A stretch of DNA of 64,000 nucleotides from Conexibacter woesei Iso977N. GTDB lineage: Bacteria; Actinomycetota; Thermoleophilia; Solirubrobacterales; Solirubrobacteraceae. The stretch lies in NCBI RefSeq assembly GCF_000424625.1, contig NZ_AUKG01000002.1, forward strand, positions 1,798,001-1,862,000, given 5' to 3'. Position 1 is the first letter of the stretch; the number at the start of each line of letters is the position of its first letter. Both the position numbers and the translations under genes were made by a program. Below are positions 18,362-26,109 of this stretch, one piece after another. The notes below the pieces were generated by a model. The model made no database searches. It was given only the letters and a program-made list of their open reading frames with translations, and was not told the DNA's origin.

Positions 18362-19161
18362 TGGGGATCCTCCACTGCTGCGGCCGCTGCCGCGATGCCG
18401 TCGTCGTCGAGTGCGCCCTCGCGGCCGGGCTCCGCGAGCCAGACGAAGGACTCCAGGTTGCCCTTCGGCCCGGGCAGGCCGGAGGAGGCGAAGCCGAGGA
18501 CCGCGCAGCCGGAGGCGTCGCGCGTCGCGCGCGCGACCGACATGAAGGCGTCGATCCGGTCCTGCGCGACGCGGACGACGCCGCCGGAGCCGAGCTTGTC
18601 GCGGCCGACCTCGAACTGGGGCTTGACCATCGCGAGGCAGTCGAAGCGGTCCGGCGACGCGCAGGCCAGCACCGCGGGCAGGACCTTCGTGAGCGAGATG
18701 AACGACACGTCGCTGACGATCAGGTCGGGCGCGTAGGGCAGCTCGTCGGGCGTCATGCGCCGCGCGTTGGCGCGCTCGACGACCGTCACGCGGTCGTCCG
18801 TGCGCAGGGACCAGTGGAGCTCGCCGTAAGCCACGTCATAGGCAATGACATGGTCTGCCCCTTCTTGTAGGAGAACATCCGTGAACCCGCCGGTGGACGC
18901 GCCGACGTCGAGGGCTTTGCGCCCGCGGGGTGAGATCCCGAAGCGGGTGAGCGCGTTGTGCAACTTGGTGCCGCCGCGCGAGACGAAGCGCGGCTTCTCG
19001 TCGACCGACAGCTCCGTGTCCTCGTCGACCAACTGCCCCGCCTTGCTCGCCCGCTCGCCCCGCACGCGCACCTCGCCGGCCATGACCGACGCGGCCGCGC
19101 GCGACCGCGAGTCGAAGAGCCCGCGCTGATGCAACAGGGTGTCCAACCGGACCTTGACCAC
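18358..19161 (-). CDS. tlyA: TlyA-family rRNA (cytidine-2'-O)-methyltransferase
   Basis: TlyA methylates rRNA in the ribosome; loss gives capreomycin resistance in mycobacteria. The protein has an N-terminal S4 domain (VRLDTLLHQRGLFDSRSRAAASVMAGEVRV) and an RrmJ-like methyltransferase domain: DVGASTGGFTDVLLQ (SAM motif I), IVSDVSFISL and AMVKPQFEVG. The most likely start is GTG at 19161 (267 residues). An upstream in-frame TTG at 19194 is less convincing because S4 proteins begin near VRLD. It is coupled to nadK by GTGA. Confidence 0.92.
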   Translation of the reverse strand: MVKVRLDTLLHQRGLFDSRSRAAASVMAGEVRVRGERASKAGQLVDEDTELSVDEKPRFVSRGGTKLHNALTRFGISPRGRKALDVGASTGGFTDVLLQEGADHVIAYDVAYGELHWSLRTDDRVTVVERANARRMTPDELPYAPDLIVSDVSFISLTKVLPAVLACASPDRFDCLAMVKPQFEVGRDKLGSGGVVRVAQDRIDAFMSVARATRDASGCAVLGFASSGLPGPKGNLESFVWLAEPGREGALDDDGIAAAAAAVEDPQ

Positions 19162-19206
19162 CGCGACACCGTACTCGGCGGGGCTCCCTAACACTGGTCA
19201 GGAGTT

Positions 19207-19228
19207 CACTGTGTCCCCTATCACAGTG
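19207..19228. promoter_or_regulatory. inverted repeat upstream of tlyA
   Basis: CACTGTG, eight bases, CACAGTG: a perfect 7-bp inverted repeat in the gap between divergent tlyA and the candidate small transcript. It is moderately AT-rich for this genome, so an operator is plausible, but neither the regulator nor a confident promoter could be assigned. Confidence 0.4.
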
Positions 19229-19248
19229 TCGTCCCGCAACAGCGGGCA

Positions 19249-19415
19249 TAGTGTGTTTCAGAGCAGATGACGACGGCGGCCAGGGCGGCGCCGAGCAGGA
19301 CCCAAAACTTCTCTCATCGCTCGCCGGCTCCTCGGAGCCGGACCCACATACGACACATAGCAGTATCTCTCCTCCCCTGAAGCGGCCCACCTCTCCCGGT
19401 GGGCCGTTTCTCTTT
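19249..19415 (+). ncRNA. candidate small RNA or short coding transcript ending at an intrinsic terminator
   Basis: An orphan plus-strand terminator at 19383-19415 has no annotated gene before it. Upstream are a possible -10 box TAGTGT at 19249, a perfect 8-bp hairpin CCGGCTCC-TC-GGAGCCGG at about 19324-19341, and a pyrimidine stretch TCTCCTCCCC that could pair with Shine-Dalgarno sequences. Alternatively the 37-codon frame 19267-19380 (MTTAARAAPSRTQ...) ends exactly two bases before the terminator stem. The sequence cannot decide between a regulatory RNA and a small peptide gene. Confidence 0.4.
19383..19415 (+). terminator. intrinsic terminator without an annotated upstream gene
   Basis: A 9-bp perfect stem (CGGCCCACC / GGTGGGCCG), 6-base loop, followed by TTTCTCTTT. 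It is the only convincing T-tailed terminator noticed in this GC-rich window. It points along the plus strand, away from the tlyA operon. Confidence 0.85.
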
Positions 19416-19548
19416 AAACGCCGCAAGACGCGCGGTGGCCTGGAGGGGCGGCGGTGTCGAGGTGGCGCGGCGTGGCGCGTGGGCGCTCGGAGGCGCGGCG
19501 GTGTCAAGCCGGGTGTCAGAACCCCGGTGGTCGGGCGGACGCTGCTCC

Positions 19549-19597
19549 GATCCTCGGCCAGTTGGGCTGAAGAAACCGGTCCCAGTGGCCGAGGATC
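19549..19597 (+). promoter_or_regulatory. leader hairpin that can hide the Shine-Dalgarno of the EAL-HDOD gene
   Basis: An 11-bp perfect stem (19549-19559 with 19587-19597) and a 27-base loop that can pair further inside (A60-T86, T62-A84, GGG with CCC). The right arm contains GAGGAT, the only ribosome-binding-like sequence, ending seven bases before the ATG at 19604. Closed, the hairpin would block translation; it could be a thermosensor, a ligand switch or a protein target. Confidence 0.55.
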
Positions 19598-19603
19598 CAA
19601 GCG

Positions 19604-20851
19604 ATGGCCGAGCACGCTGCCTTGGCGGCCACCGCGCCCCCGACCCCGTCACCAGCCGATGCTGAGGTGCTCTTCGCACGTCAGCCGATCCTGGACGCCG
19701 ACTCCCGGCTGGCGGGCTACGAGCTGCTGTACCGCGGCGAGGGTGGCAGCGAGTCCCCGCATGCGGCCACGTCGAGAGTCGCGGCCTCCGCCCTCTCCGA
19801 CCTCGGCCTCCGCCAGGCCACCGGCGGCGCGCCCGCGTTCCTGAACGTCACGACCGAGTTCCTGCTCGCGATGGACCCGCTGCCGTTCGGCCCCGACGGC
19901 GTCGTCCTCGAGATCGCCGCCGACCGCCTCCCGGACGGCCCGCTGCTCGAGCGCCTCGGCCGCCTGCGCCAGCACGGCTACATGCTCGCCCTCGACGGCT
20001 ACGCCGGCCAGCCGTCGGCCGACCCGCTGCTGGACTTCGCGACGCTCGCCAAGGTCGACTCGCGCAACCTCAACCCATCCGGCCTCGCGCTGACCGTCTC
20101 GCACCTGCGCAGCCGCGGGATCAAGCCGATCGCCAACGGCGTCGACGCCCACACCGACCACGACCGCTGCGCCGACGCCGGCTTCGAGCTCTTCCAGGGC
20201 GACTTCGTCTGCCGCCCGCGCGAGGTCGTCGGCCACAACGTCCCGACCGCGTCGATCGGCGCGCTGCGCCTCGCCGCGGGCATCAGCGCCGGCGACGAGG
20301 GCGACGTCGACGAGCTGGAGAAGGCGATCGCGCTCGACCCGGGCCTGAGCCTGCGCCTGCTGCGGTTCGTCAACAGCGCCGCCTTCAGCCTCCGACACCA
20401 GATCAAGTCCGTGCGCCAGGCGATCGTCCTGCTCGGCCCGCGCACCGTCCGCCAGTGGGCGATGCTCCTGCTGCTCTCCGGCATCGACGAGAAGCGCGGC
20501 CCGCTGCTGATCACCGCCCTCTCGCGCGGGCGCACCTGCGAGGCGATCGCCAGGCGCCTCGGCGCCGACGACGCCAACGCCTACTTCTTCACCGGCATGT
20601 TGTCGGTCGTCGACGCGATGCTCGACCAGCCGATGGACGAGGCGGTCCGCGACCTCCCGCTCTCCGAGGACGTCGTCGCCGCCCTCGTCGACCGCGCCGG
20701 CGGCAAGGGCCGCACGCTCACGATGGCCGAGGCCTGCGAGCGCGGCGCCTGGGACGACGCGGCGCTGCCGAGCCTCGACGCCGGCGAGCTGGCGGTCCTG
20801 CACGTCGAAGCCCTCACCTGGGCCGACGGAACGGCGGCGGGACTGACGTGA
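19604..20851 (+). CDS. EAL-HDOD signalling protein, first of a tandem pair
   Basis: 415 residues: an N-terminal EAL-like domain (FARQPILDADSRLAGYELLYRG to about residue 205) and a C-terminal HDOD domain (LSLRLLRFVNSAAFSLRHQIKSVRQAIVLLGPRTVRQW). The EAL active site is eroded: ELL replaces EAL and the DDFG metal motif reads LDGYAGQ, so c-di-GMP hydrolysis is unlikely. Such YuxH/CdgJ-type proteins act as effectors in motility and surface behaviour in other bacteria. It overlaps the second copy by GTGA. The leader contains a hairpin covering the ribosome-binding site. Confidence 0.88.
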   Translation: MAEHAALAATAPPTPSPADAEVLFARQPILDADSRLAGYELLYRGEGGSESPHAATSRVAASALSDLGLRQATGGAPAFLNVTTEFLLAMDPLPFGPDGVVLEIAADRLPDGPLLERLGRLRQHGYMLALDGYAGQPSADPLLDFATLAKVDSRNLNPSGLALTVSHLRSRGIKPIANGVDAHTDHDRCADAGFELFQGDFVCRPREVVGHNVPTASIGALRLAAGISAGDEGDVDELEKAIALDPGLSLRLLRFVNSAAFSLRHQIKSVRQAIVLLGPRTVRQWAMLLLLSGIDEKRGPLLITALSRGRTCEAIARRLGADDANAYFFTGMLSVVDAMLDQPMDEAVRDLPLSEDVVAALVDRAGGKGRTLTMAEACERGAWDDAALPSLDAGELAVLHVEALTWADGTAAGLT

Positions 20852-22065
20852 GCACCGGCGTCGCGGAGGCTCCTCCCGAGGCCCCGCGCGTCCTGTTCGC
20901 CCGCCAAGCGATCGTCGCGCGCGGGGGACGGCTCGCGGGCTACGAGCTGCTCTATCGCGGTCCGCGCGGCGCGGACGGCGAGATCCCGGACGCCGAGCAC
21001 GCCACGTGCCAGGTGCTGGTCGGCGCGTTCGCCGAGGTCGGCATGAGCGCGGCGGTCGGCGGCGCGACCGCGTTCCTCAACGTCACCGAGCGCTTCCTGC
21101 GCGAGATCGATCCGATCCCCCTCACGCCCGAGTCCACCGTGTTGGAGCTGCTGGAGGACGCCACGCCCTCCCCCGCGCTCATGGACCGCCTCGCGCACCT
21201 GCGCGCCCAGGGCTTCCGGATCGCGCTCGACGACTTCGCGCCCACGCGCGCCAACCGCCAGCTGCTGGACGCCGCCGACCTCGTCAAGGTCGACCTGCGC
21301 GCGCACTCCAGGCGCGAGGCGAGCAAGATCATCAAGTCGATCTCGTCGAGCGGGATCCCGGTCGTCGCCGAGAAGGTCGAGGACCAGGACGAGTACGACT
21401 GGGCCGCCGACGCGGGCGCCAAGCTGTTCCAGGGGTACTTCTTCTGCAAGCCGACGCCGCTGGCCGGCCAGGAGCTGCGGGCCGCGTCGATCGACCGCCT
21501 GCGCGCCGCCGCGGGGCTGACGCACCCGGACTCCGGGCTGGAGGAGATCGAGGCGGCGATCACCGTCGACCCGCACCTCTCGCTGAGGTTGTTGCAGCAG
21601 TTGAACTCGGCCGCGGTGATGCTGCCCAACCGGATCTCCTCGATCCGCCAGGGCGTGATCCTGCTCGGCCCGCGGACCGTGCGCCAGTGGGCGCTGGTGC
21701 TGCTGCTGTCCGGGATCGGCGAGCAGCGCGGGCCGCTGCTGGCGACCGCGCTGGCGCGTGCCCGGACGATGGAGCTGGTGGCGCCGATGAAGGGCTTCAC
21801 CGACCGCGACGCGTGGTTCTCGGTCGGCCTGCTGTCGGTCTGCGACGCGCTCGCGAACGCGCCGATGGAGCAGGTTGTACGGGAACTGCCGCTGGCCGAC
21901 GACGTGATCGACGCGCTGGTGCACCGCGAGGGCGTCAAGGGCGAGGCGTTGCAGCACGCGATCGCCTGCGAGCGCGGCGAGCTGCCGGCGCAGGACGCGC
22001 GGATGTTCCTGGCGGCCTACGTGGACGCGGTCGCTTGGGCCGACGCCCACGCCGCGGGCCATTGA
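20848..22065 (+). CDS. EAL-HDOD signalling protein, second of a tandem pair
   Basis: 405 residues, clearly a paralogue of the preceding gene along its whole length (FARQAIVARGGRLAGYELLYRG; LSLRLLQQLNSAAVMLPNRISSIRQGVILLGPRTVRQW). It keeps more of the EAL core: IALDDFAPT retains the DDF motif and LVKVDLR the following Asp, but ELL again replaces EAL. It starts at a GTG that overlaps the first gene's stop, so the two are made together, perhaps as partners in a heterodimer. The TGA ends four bases before a convergent esterase gene. Confidence 0.88.
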   Translation: MSTGVAEAPPEAPRVLFARQAIVARGGRLAGYELLYRGPRGADGEIPDAEHATCQVLVGAFAEVGMSAAVGGATAFLNVTERFLREIDPIPLTPESTVLELLEDATPSPALMDRLAHLRAQGFRIALDDFAPTRANRQLLDAADLVKVDLRAHSRREASKIIKSISSSGIPVVAEKVEDQDEYDWAADAGAKLFQGYFFCKPTPLAGQELRAASIDRLRAAAGLTHPDSGLEEIEAAITVDPHLSLRLLQQLNSAAVMLPNRISSIRQGVILLGPRTVRQWALVLLLSGIGEQRGPLLATALARARTMELVAPMKGFTDRDAWFSVGLLSVCDALANAPMEQVVRELPLADDVIDALVHREGVKGEALQHAIACERGELPAQDARMFLAAYVDAVAWADAHAAGH

Positions 22066-22069
22066 ACGC

Positions 22070-22990
22070 CTAGCGCGCCGTCAGCCAGGCGATCATGTCG
22101 TGCGTGGCGTCGACCACGCCGCCGAAGCGCAGGCAGCCGTGGACCATGCCGTCGAAGACGCGCGTCTGCGCGTCCGGGAGGCGCTCGGCGAGGTGGAGGC
22201 CGTCGTCGCGCAGCGGGTCCAGCTCGGCGACCGCGACACGGGTCGGCGGGAAGTCCGACCAGTCGGACGCCGAGAGCACTGCGAAGTCCGGATCGTCGTC
22301 GCGCGCCGCGTCGGTCCGGTACATGCCCCAGCAGCGCTCGACATCGGCGCGCGTGAGCATCGGCCCATCGCCGAACTCCTGCATCGCGTCGCTCGACAGC
22401 GAGGGGTCGAGGCACGGGTAGACGAGCAGCACCGCGCGGAGCGGCAACGAAGCGTGGCGGGCTGCCACGACGGCGAGCTGGCCGCCGGCGGAGTCGCCGC
22501 CGACGGAGACGGAGGCGGGGTCGATGGAGAGTTGCTCGGCGCCGTGGGTCTGGGCCCAGGTGACGGTGTCGATCGCGTCGTGGACCGGGACCGGCCAGCG
22601 GTGCTCGGGCGCCAGGCGGTACTCGGGTAGGACGACCTTCGCGCCGGACGTGTTGGCGAGCGCGCGGCCGACGCGGTCGAAGGTCTCGATGTCGCCGACG
22701 TACCAGCCGCCGCCGTGCAACCACACCAACAGCTCCGAGGACTCCGGAGCGTGCAGGGGCGTGAAGACGCGGGCTCGGAGCGAGGCGCCGTCGCGGGTGG
22801 GCACGACGATGTCGGAGACAGCGGACACCGGCTCCGCCGCCCCTCCCAGCCGCAGCGTCGAGTCCAGGTAGGCCGAGCGCTCGGCGGCCAGCTCCGCCGG
22901 CGACGGCTCAGCGAGCGGGTCGCCGACGTCGGCGACCTCCCCCATCGCGACCAGGAGCGCCCGCACCTGCGGGTGCAGGCGCGGGTCCAA
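22070..22990 (-). CDS. alpha/beta hydrolase of the hormone-sensitive-lipase (HSL) family
   Basis: A 306-residue esterase. It has the oxyanion motif LHGGGWYVGD near residue 89, the nucleophile motif VGGDSAGGQLA, the Asp in AVAELDPLRDDG and the His in MVHGCLRF. TTG at 22990 is taken as start: it lies three bases after the dxs stop and has GAGG eight bases upstream inside dxs. A later GTG at codon 9 or ATG at codon 16 cannot be excluded. Placement behind dxs makes it the last gene of the isoprenoid operon; a link to isoprenoid esters is only a guess. Confidence 0.9.
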   Translation of the reverse strand: MDPRLHPQVRALLVAMGEVADVGDPLAEPSPAELAAERSAYLDSTLRLGGAAEPVSAVSDIVVPTRDGASLRARVFTPLHAPESSELLVWLHGGGWYVGDIETFDRVGRALANTSGAKVVLPEYRLAPEHRWPVPVHDAIDTVTWAQTHGAEQLSIDPASVSVGGDSAGGQLAVVAARHASLPLRAVLLVYPCLDPSLSSDAMQEFGDGPMLTRADVERCWGMYRTDAARDDDPDFAVLSASDWSDFPPTRVAVAELDPLRDDGLHLAERLPDAQTRVFDGMVHGCLRFGGVVDATHDMIAWLTAR

Positions 22991-22993
22991 CCG

Positions 22994-24970
22994 CTAGGCC
23001 TCGGACAGGACCGAGCCGTGGCCGGCGAGGAGCGCGGCTTCGATCTTGCGTGCGATCTCCTTGCCGGTGAAGCCGATCTCGGCGTGCAGCAGCGCCGGCT
23101 TGCCGTGCGTGACGTAGCGGTCGGGCACGCCGATCCGCAGCATCTTCGGCACGTGCACGCCCGCGTCGTTGAGCGCCTCCCACACGCCGGAGCCGAAGCC
23201 ACCGGACAGGACGCCCTCCTCGACCGTGACGAGCAGCTCGTGCTCGGCCGCCAGCCCACGCAGCAGCTCCATGTCCAGCGGCTTGGCGAAGCGCGCGTCG
23301 ACGACGGTCACGTCGAGGTCATGCTCGGCCAGCAGCGCGGCCGCCTCGAGCGACTTGCCCACGCCGGACCCGTAGCCGATCAGCGCGACCCGCGAGCCCT
23401 CGCGCAGCACCTCGCCCTTGCCGACCGGGATCGCCTGCACCTCGGCGCTCGACGGCAGAGCAACCCCTACACCTTCGCCACGCGGGTAGCGCAGCCCGAA
23501 CGGGCCGCCCTGCGTCAGCGCGGTCCGCAGCAGGTGCTTCAGCTGCGCCTCGTCGCGCGGCGCGGCCAGCGTGATGTTCGGCAGCGCGCGCAGGTAGGCG
23601 ATGTCGAAGACGCCATGGTGCGTCGGGCCGTCGTCGCCGACCAGGCCCGCGCGGTCCATCGCGAACGTCACGTCGAGCTCCTGCAGGCAGACGTCGTGGA
23701 CGATCTGGTCGTAGGCGCGCTGGAGGAACGTCGAGTAGATCGCGCAGACCGGCTTCGCGCCCTCCAGCGCCAAACCGGAAGCGAACAGCACCGCCTGCTG
23801 CTCGGCGATCCCGACGTCGAAGTAGTGCTCGGGCTCGGCCTTCTGGAGCAGGTTCAGCCCGGTGCCGGAGTTCATCGCGGCCGTGATCCCGACGACGCGC
23901 CGGTCGCGGCGCACCTCGTCGATCAGCGCCTCGCCGAACACCGCCGTGTACTGCGGGATCGCCGGCGTGACCGGATGTGCCGCCGAGGCCGGCGTCTTGA
24001 CGACCACCGTCGGCGCGCGGTTGGTGATCGACTTGGGCTTGGCGGCATGCCACTTCTCCATGCCCTCCAGCCCGCCGTCCTCGGCGGGCATGAAGCCCTT
24101 GCCCTTCACCGTCGCCGTGTGCAGGACGACCGGCCGCCCGGCCTCCAGCGCCGCCTTCAGCGCGCGCCGCAGCGCGCGGACGTCATGGCCGTCGATGACG
24201 CCCATGTAGGCCCAGTCCAGCTCCTCCCAGAACAGGCCCGGCGCCCAGAACGACTTGATCGACTCCTTCAGCTGCGGGCCGAGGCGGTCGAACGCCGCGC
24301 CGATCCCGCCCGGCAGCGTGATCAGCTTCTCCTCGACGCCCTCGCGGGCGTGCCACAGCTTCGGGTTCAGCCGCACGCGGTTGAAGTAGCGCGACAGCGC
24401 GCCGACGTTCGGCGAGATCGACATCCCGTTGTCGTTGAGCACCACGACCATCGGCGTGCCCAGCCCGCCGGCCTGGTGGATCGCCTCGAACGCCACGCCA
24501 CCGGTCATCGCGCCGTCGCCGATCACCGCGACCACGCGGCCCGCGTCGACGTCGCCCGCGAGCTTCATGCCCTCCTTGATCCCGACGGCGTAGCCGATCG
24601 AGGTCGAGGCATGGCCCGCGCCCATGATGTCGTGCTCGGACTCGTGGATCGCGCAGAACGGCGCAAGACCTTCGTATTGACGGATCGTCGGGAGCTGGTC
24701 CCGGCGGCCGGTCAGGATCTTGTGCGGGTAGGCCTGGTGGCCGACGTCCCAGAGGATCTTGTCGGTCGGCGAGTCCAGGACCGAGTGCAGCGCGACCGCG
24801 ATCTCGCACGTGCCGAGGTTGGCGCCGAAGTGGCCGCCGATCTCCCCGACCGTGTCGATGATGTGCTCGCGGACCTCCTGCGCCACCTGCTGCAGCTGCT
24901 CCTCGGAGAGCCCATGGAGGTCCTTGGGAGCGTCGATGCGGTCGAGCAGGCGTTCGGGAGGTTGCGTCAT
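22994..24970 (-). CDS. dxs: 1-deoxy-D-xylulose-5-phosphate synthase
   Basis: First enzyme of the MEP isoprenoid pathway, condensing pyruvate and glyceraldehyde 3-phosphate with thiamine diphosphate. The 658-residue protein has WDVGHQAYPHKILTGR, the ThDP site GDGAMTGGVAFEA with LNDNGMSI, and the transketolase-like pyrimidine domain (DVGIAEQQAVLFASGLA). Order and length are standard. ATG at 24970 overlaps the polyprenyl synthase stop (ATGA), linking precursor supply to chain elongation. Confidence 0.98.
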   Translation of the reverse strand: MTQPPERLLDRIDAPKDLHGLSEEQLQQVAQEVREHIIDTVGEIGGHFGANLGTCEIAVALHSVLDSPTDKILWDVGHQAYPHKILTGRRDQLPTIRQYEGLAPFCAIHESEHDIMGAGHASTSIGYAVGIKEGMKLAGDVDAGRVVAVIGDGAMTGGVAFEAIHQAGGLGTPMVVVLNDNGMSISPNVGALSRYFNRVRLNPKLWHAREGVEEKLITLPGGIGAAFDRLGPQLKESIKSFWAPGLFWEELDWAYMGVIDGHDVRALRRALKAALEAGRPVVLHTATVKGKGFMPAEDGGLEGMEKWHAAKPKSITNRAPTVVVKTPASAAHPVTPAIPQYTAVFGEALIDEVRRDRRVVGITAAMNSGTGLNLLQKAEPEHYFDVGIAEQQAVLFASGLALEGAKPVCAIYSTFLQRAYDQIVHDVCLQELDVTFAMDRAGLVGDDGPTHHGVFDIAYLRALPNITLAAPRDEAQLKHLLRTALTQGGPFGLRYPRGEGVGVALPSSAEVQAIPVGKGEVLREGSRVALIGYGSGVGKSLEAAALLAEHDLDVTVVDARFAKPLDMELLRGLAAEHELLVTVEEGVLSGGFGSGVWEALNDAGVHVPKMLRIGVPDRYVTHGKPALLHAEIGFTGKEIARKIEAALLAGHGSVLSEA

Positions 24971-25845
24971 GAAGTCCGGGTGAAGATGAAGTCGGTGATC
25001 TGCTCCAGCTCGGGCGCACCCTGCGGAGCGGAAGTTCTAAGGGTAGCCCTGGCAGCCGCGTGTGAGTCGGCCGCGAGCTTCCTGGCGCCGTCGAGCCCGA
25101 ATTCGGTCACATACGTCCGCTTGCCGTGGCGCTCGTCGGAGCCCTGCGGCTTGCCGAGATCCTGGTCGGTCCCGGTGACGTCCAGGATGTCGTCCACGAT
25201 CTGGAACAGGACGCCCAGCTCCTGGGCGAAGCGGCGCCAGCCGAGCGTCTCGTCCGCGTCGTCGCGGATCCCGCCGAGCAGCAGGACGCAGATGACCGAC
25301 GCGCCGATCAGGCGGCCGGTCTTGAGCTCGTGCAGGCGCCGCAGGTCGGCGGGCGTCTCGGACACGCCGGAGACGTCCAGGTACTGACCGCCGACCATCC
25401 CGTCCACGCCGGTCGCGGCAGCGAGCTCGCGCGCGGCGGCCAGGACCCTGTCGGGCTCGCCGGGCTGAGCGGTCAGCAGGTGGCGGAACGCCTCGGCGTA
25501 GAGTGCGTCGCCGGCCAGGATCGCGACGTCCTCGCCGAACTTGACGTGGCACGTCGGCCGCCCGCGGCGCAGGTCGTCGTCGTCCATCGCCGGGAGGTCG
25601 TCGTGGATCAGCGAGTAGGTGTGGATCAGCTCCAGCGCGGCCGCCAGCGGCAGGACCTGCTGCTGGTCGAGGCCGACGGCGCTCGCGGTGGCGAGCGCCA
25701 GGACCGGCCGGATCCGCTTGCCGCCCGCGAGCAGCGAGTAGCGCATGGCCTCCTCGAGGCCCTCGGTCCGCGGCGCGCGGCTCGGGAAGCGCAGCGCGTC
25801 GAGGTAGACGTCGACCTGCGCGCGGAGGTGGTCGGGGTAGACCAC
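24967..25845 (-). CDS. ispA: polyprenyl (geranyl/farnesyl) diphosphate synthase
   Basis: A 292-residue trans-isoprenyl diphosphate synthase. The first Asp-rich motif is IHDDLPAMDDDDLRRG, the second QIVDDILDVTG, and GGKRIRPVL near residue 42 binds the allylic substrate. The DD-x4-D spacing of the first motif is typical of the bacterial FPP/IspA branch; the exact chain length cannot be read with certainty. GTG at 25845 is the start. It is preceded by xseB and coupled to dxs, the common xseB-ispA-dxs order. Confidence 0.94.
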   Translation of the reverse strand: MVYPDHLRAQVDVYLDALRFPSRAPRTEGLEEAMRYSLLAGGKRIRPVLALATASAVGLDQQQVLPLAAALELIHTYSLIHDDLPAMDDDDLRRGRPTCHVKFGEDVAILAGDALYAEAFRHLLTAQPGEPDRVLAAARELAAATGVDGMVGGQYLDVSGVSETPADLRRLHELKTGRLIGASVICVLLLGGIRDDADETLGWRRFAQELGVLFQIVDDILDVTGTDQDLGKPQGSDERHGKRTYVTEFGLDGARKLAADSHAAARATLRTSAPQGAPELEQITDFIFTRTS

Positions 25846-25856
25846 GGTCTGGACGC

Positions 25857-26084
25857 TCAGAGCAGGTGGTCCTGGCCGGGATGCGGCTCGGCGGCGGCCG
25901 CCCGCGAGAGGCGGTCCAGCTCGGCGCTGGCCTGCGAGGCCAGCGAGGCGGCGTCCTCGACGAGGGTCGCTGCCGCGTCCGGGCTCACGTCGCCGGACCG
26001 CAGCTGCTCCGCGGTGCGCTCCAGCCGCGTGACCAGCGCGTCGAGCTGGGAGGCGGCGTCGTCAGTCGTGCTCACCCGCGACAT
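25857..26084 (-). CDS. xseB: exodeoxyribonuclease VII small subunit
   Basis: 75 residues matching the XseB helical hairpin: LDALVTRLERTAEQLRSGDV, then SPDAAATLVEDAASLASQAS. It forms the small subunit of exonuclease VII, which degrades single-stranded DNA. xseA is usually adjacent but is not in the window. The gene sits 11 bases upstream of the polyprenyl synthase, as in many bacteria. ATG at 26084 is the assumed start; a GTG at codon 4 is possible. Confidence 0.75.
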   Translation of the reverse strand: MSRVSTTDDAASQLDALVTRLERTAEQLRSGDVSPDAAATLVEDAASLASQASAELDRLSRAAAAEPHPGQDHLL

Positions 26085-26109
26085 TGTGCCGCAGCGGGCG
26101 GCGGCTGGG

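Noticed and set aside
19249-19415. 6C RNA or tmRNA
   Set aside because: No C6 loops and no tRNA-like ends or ANDxxxAA tag frame were seen. It is kept only as an unspecified candidate transcript.
19549-19603. c-di-GMP (GEMM) riboswitch in front of the EAL-HDOD pair
   Set aside because: The hairpin lacks the conserved GEMM core motifs, so only a hairpin is claimed.
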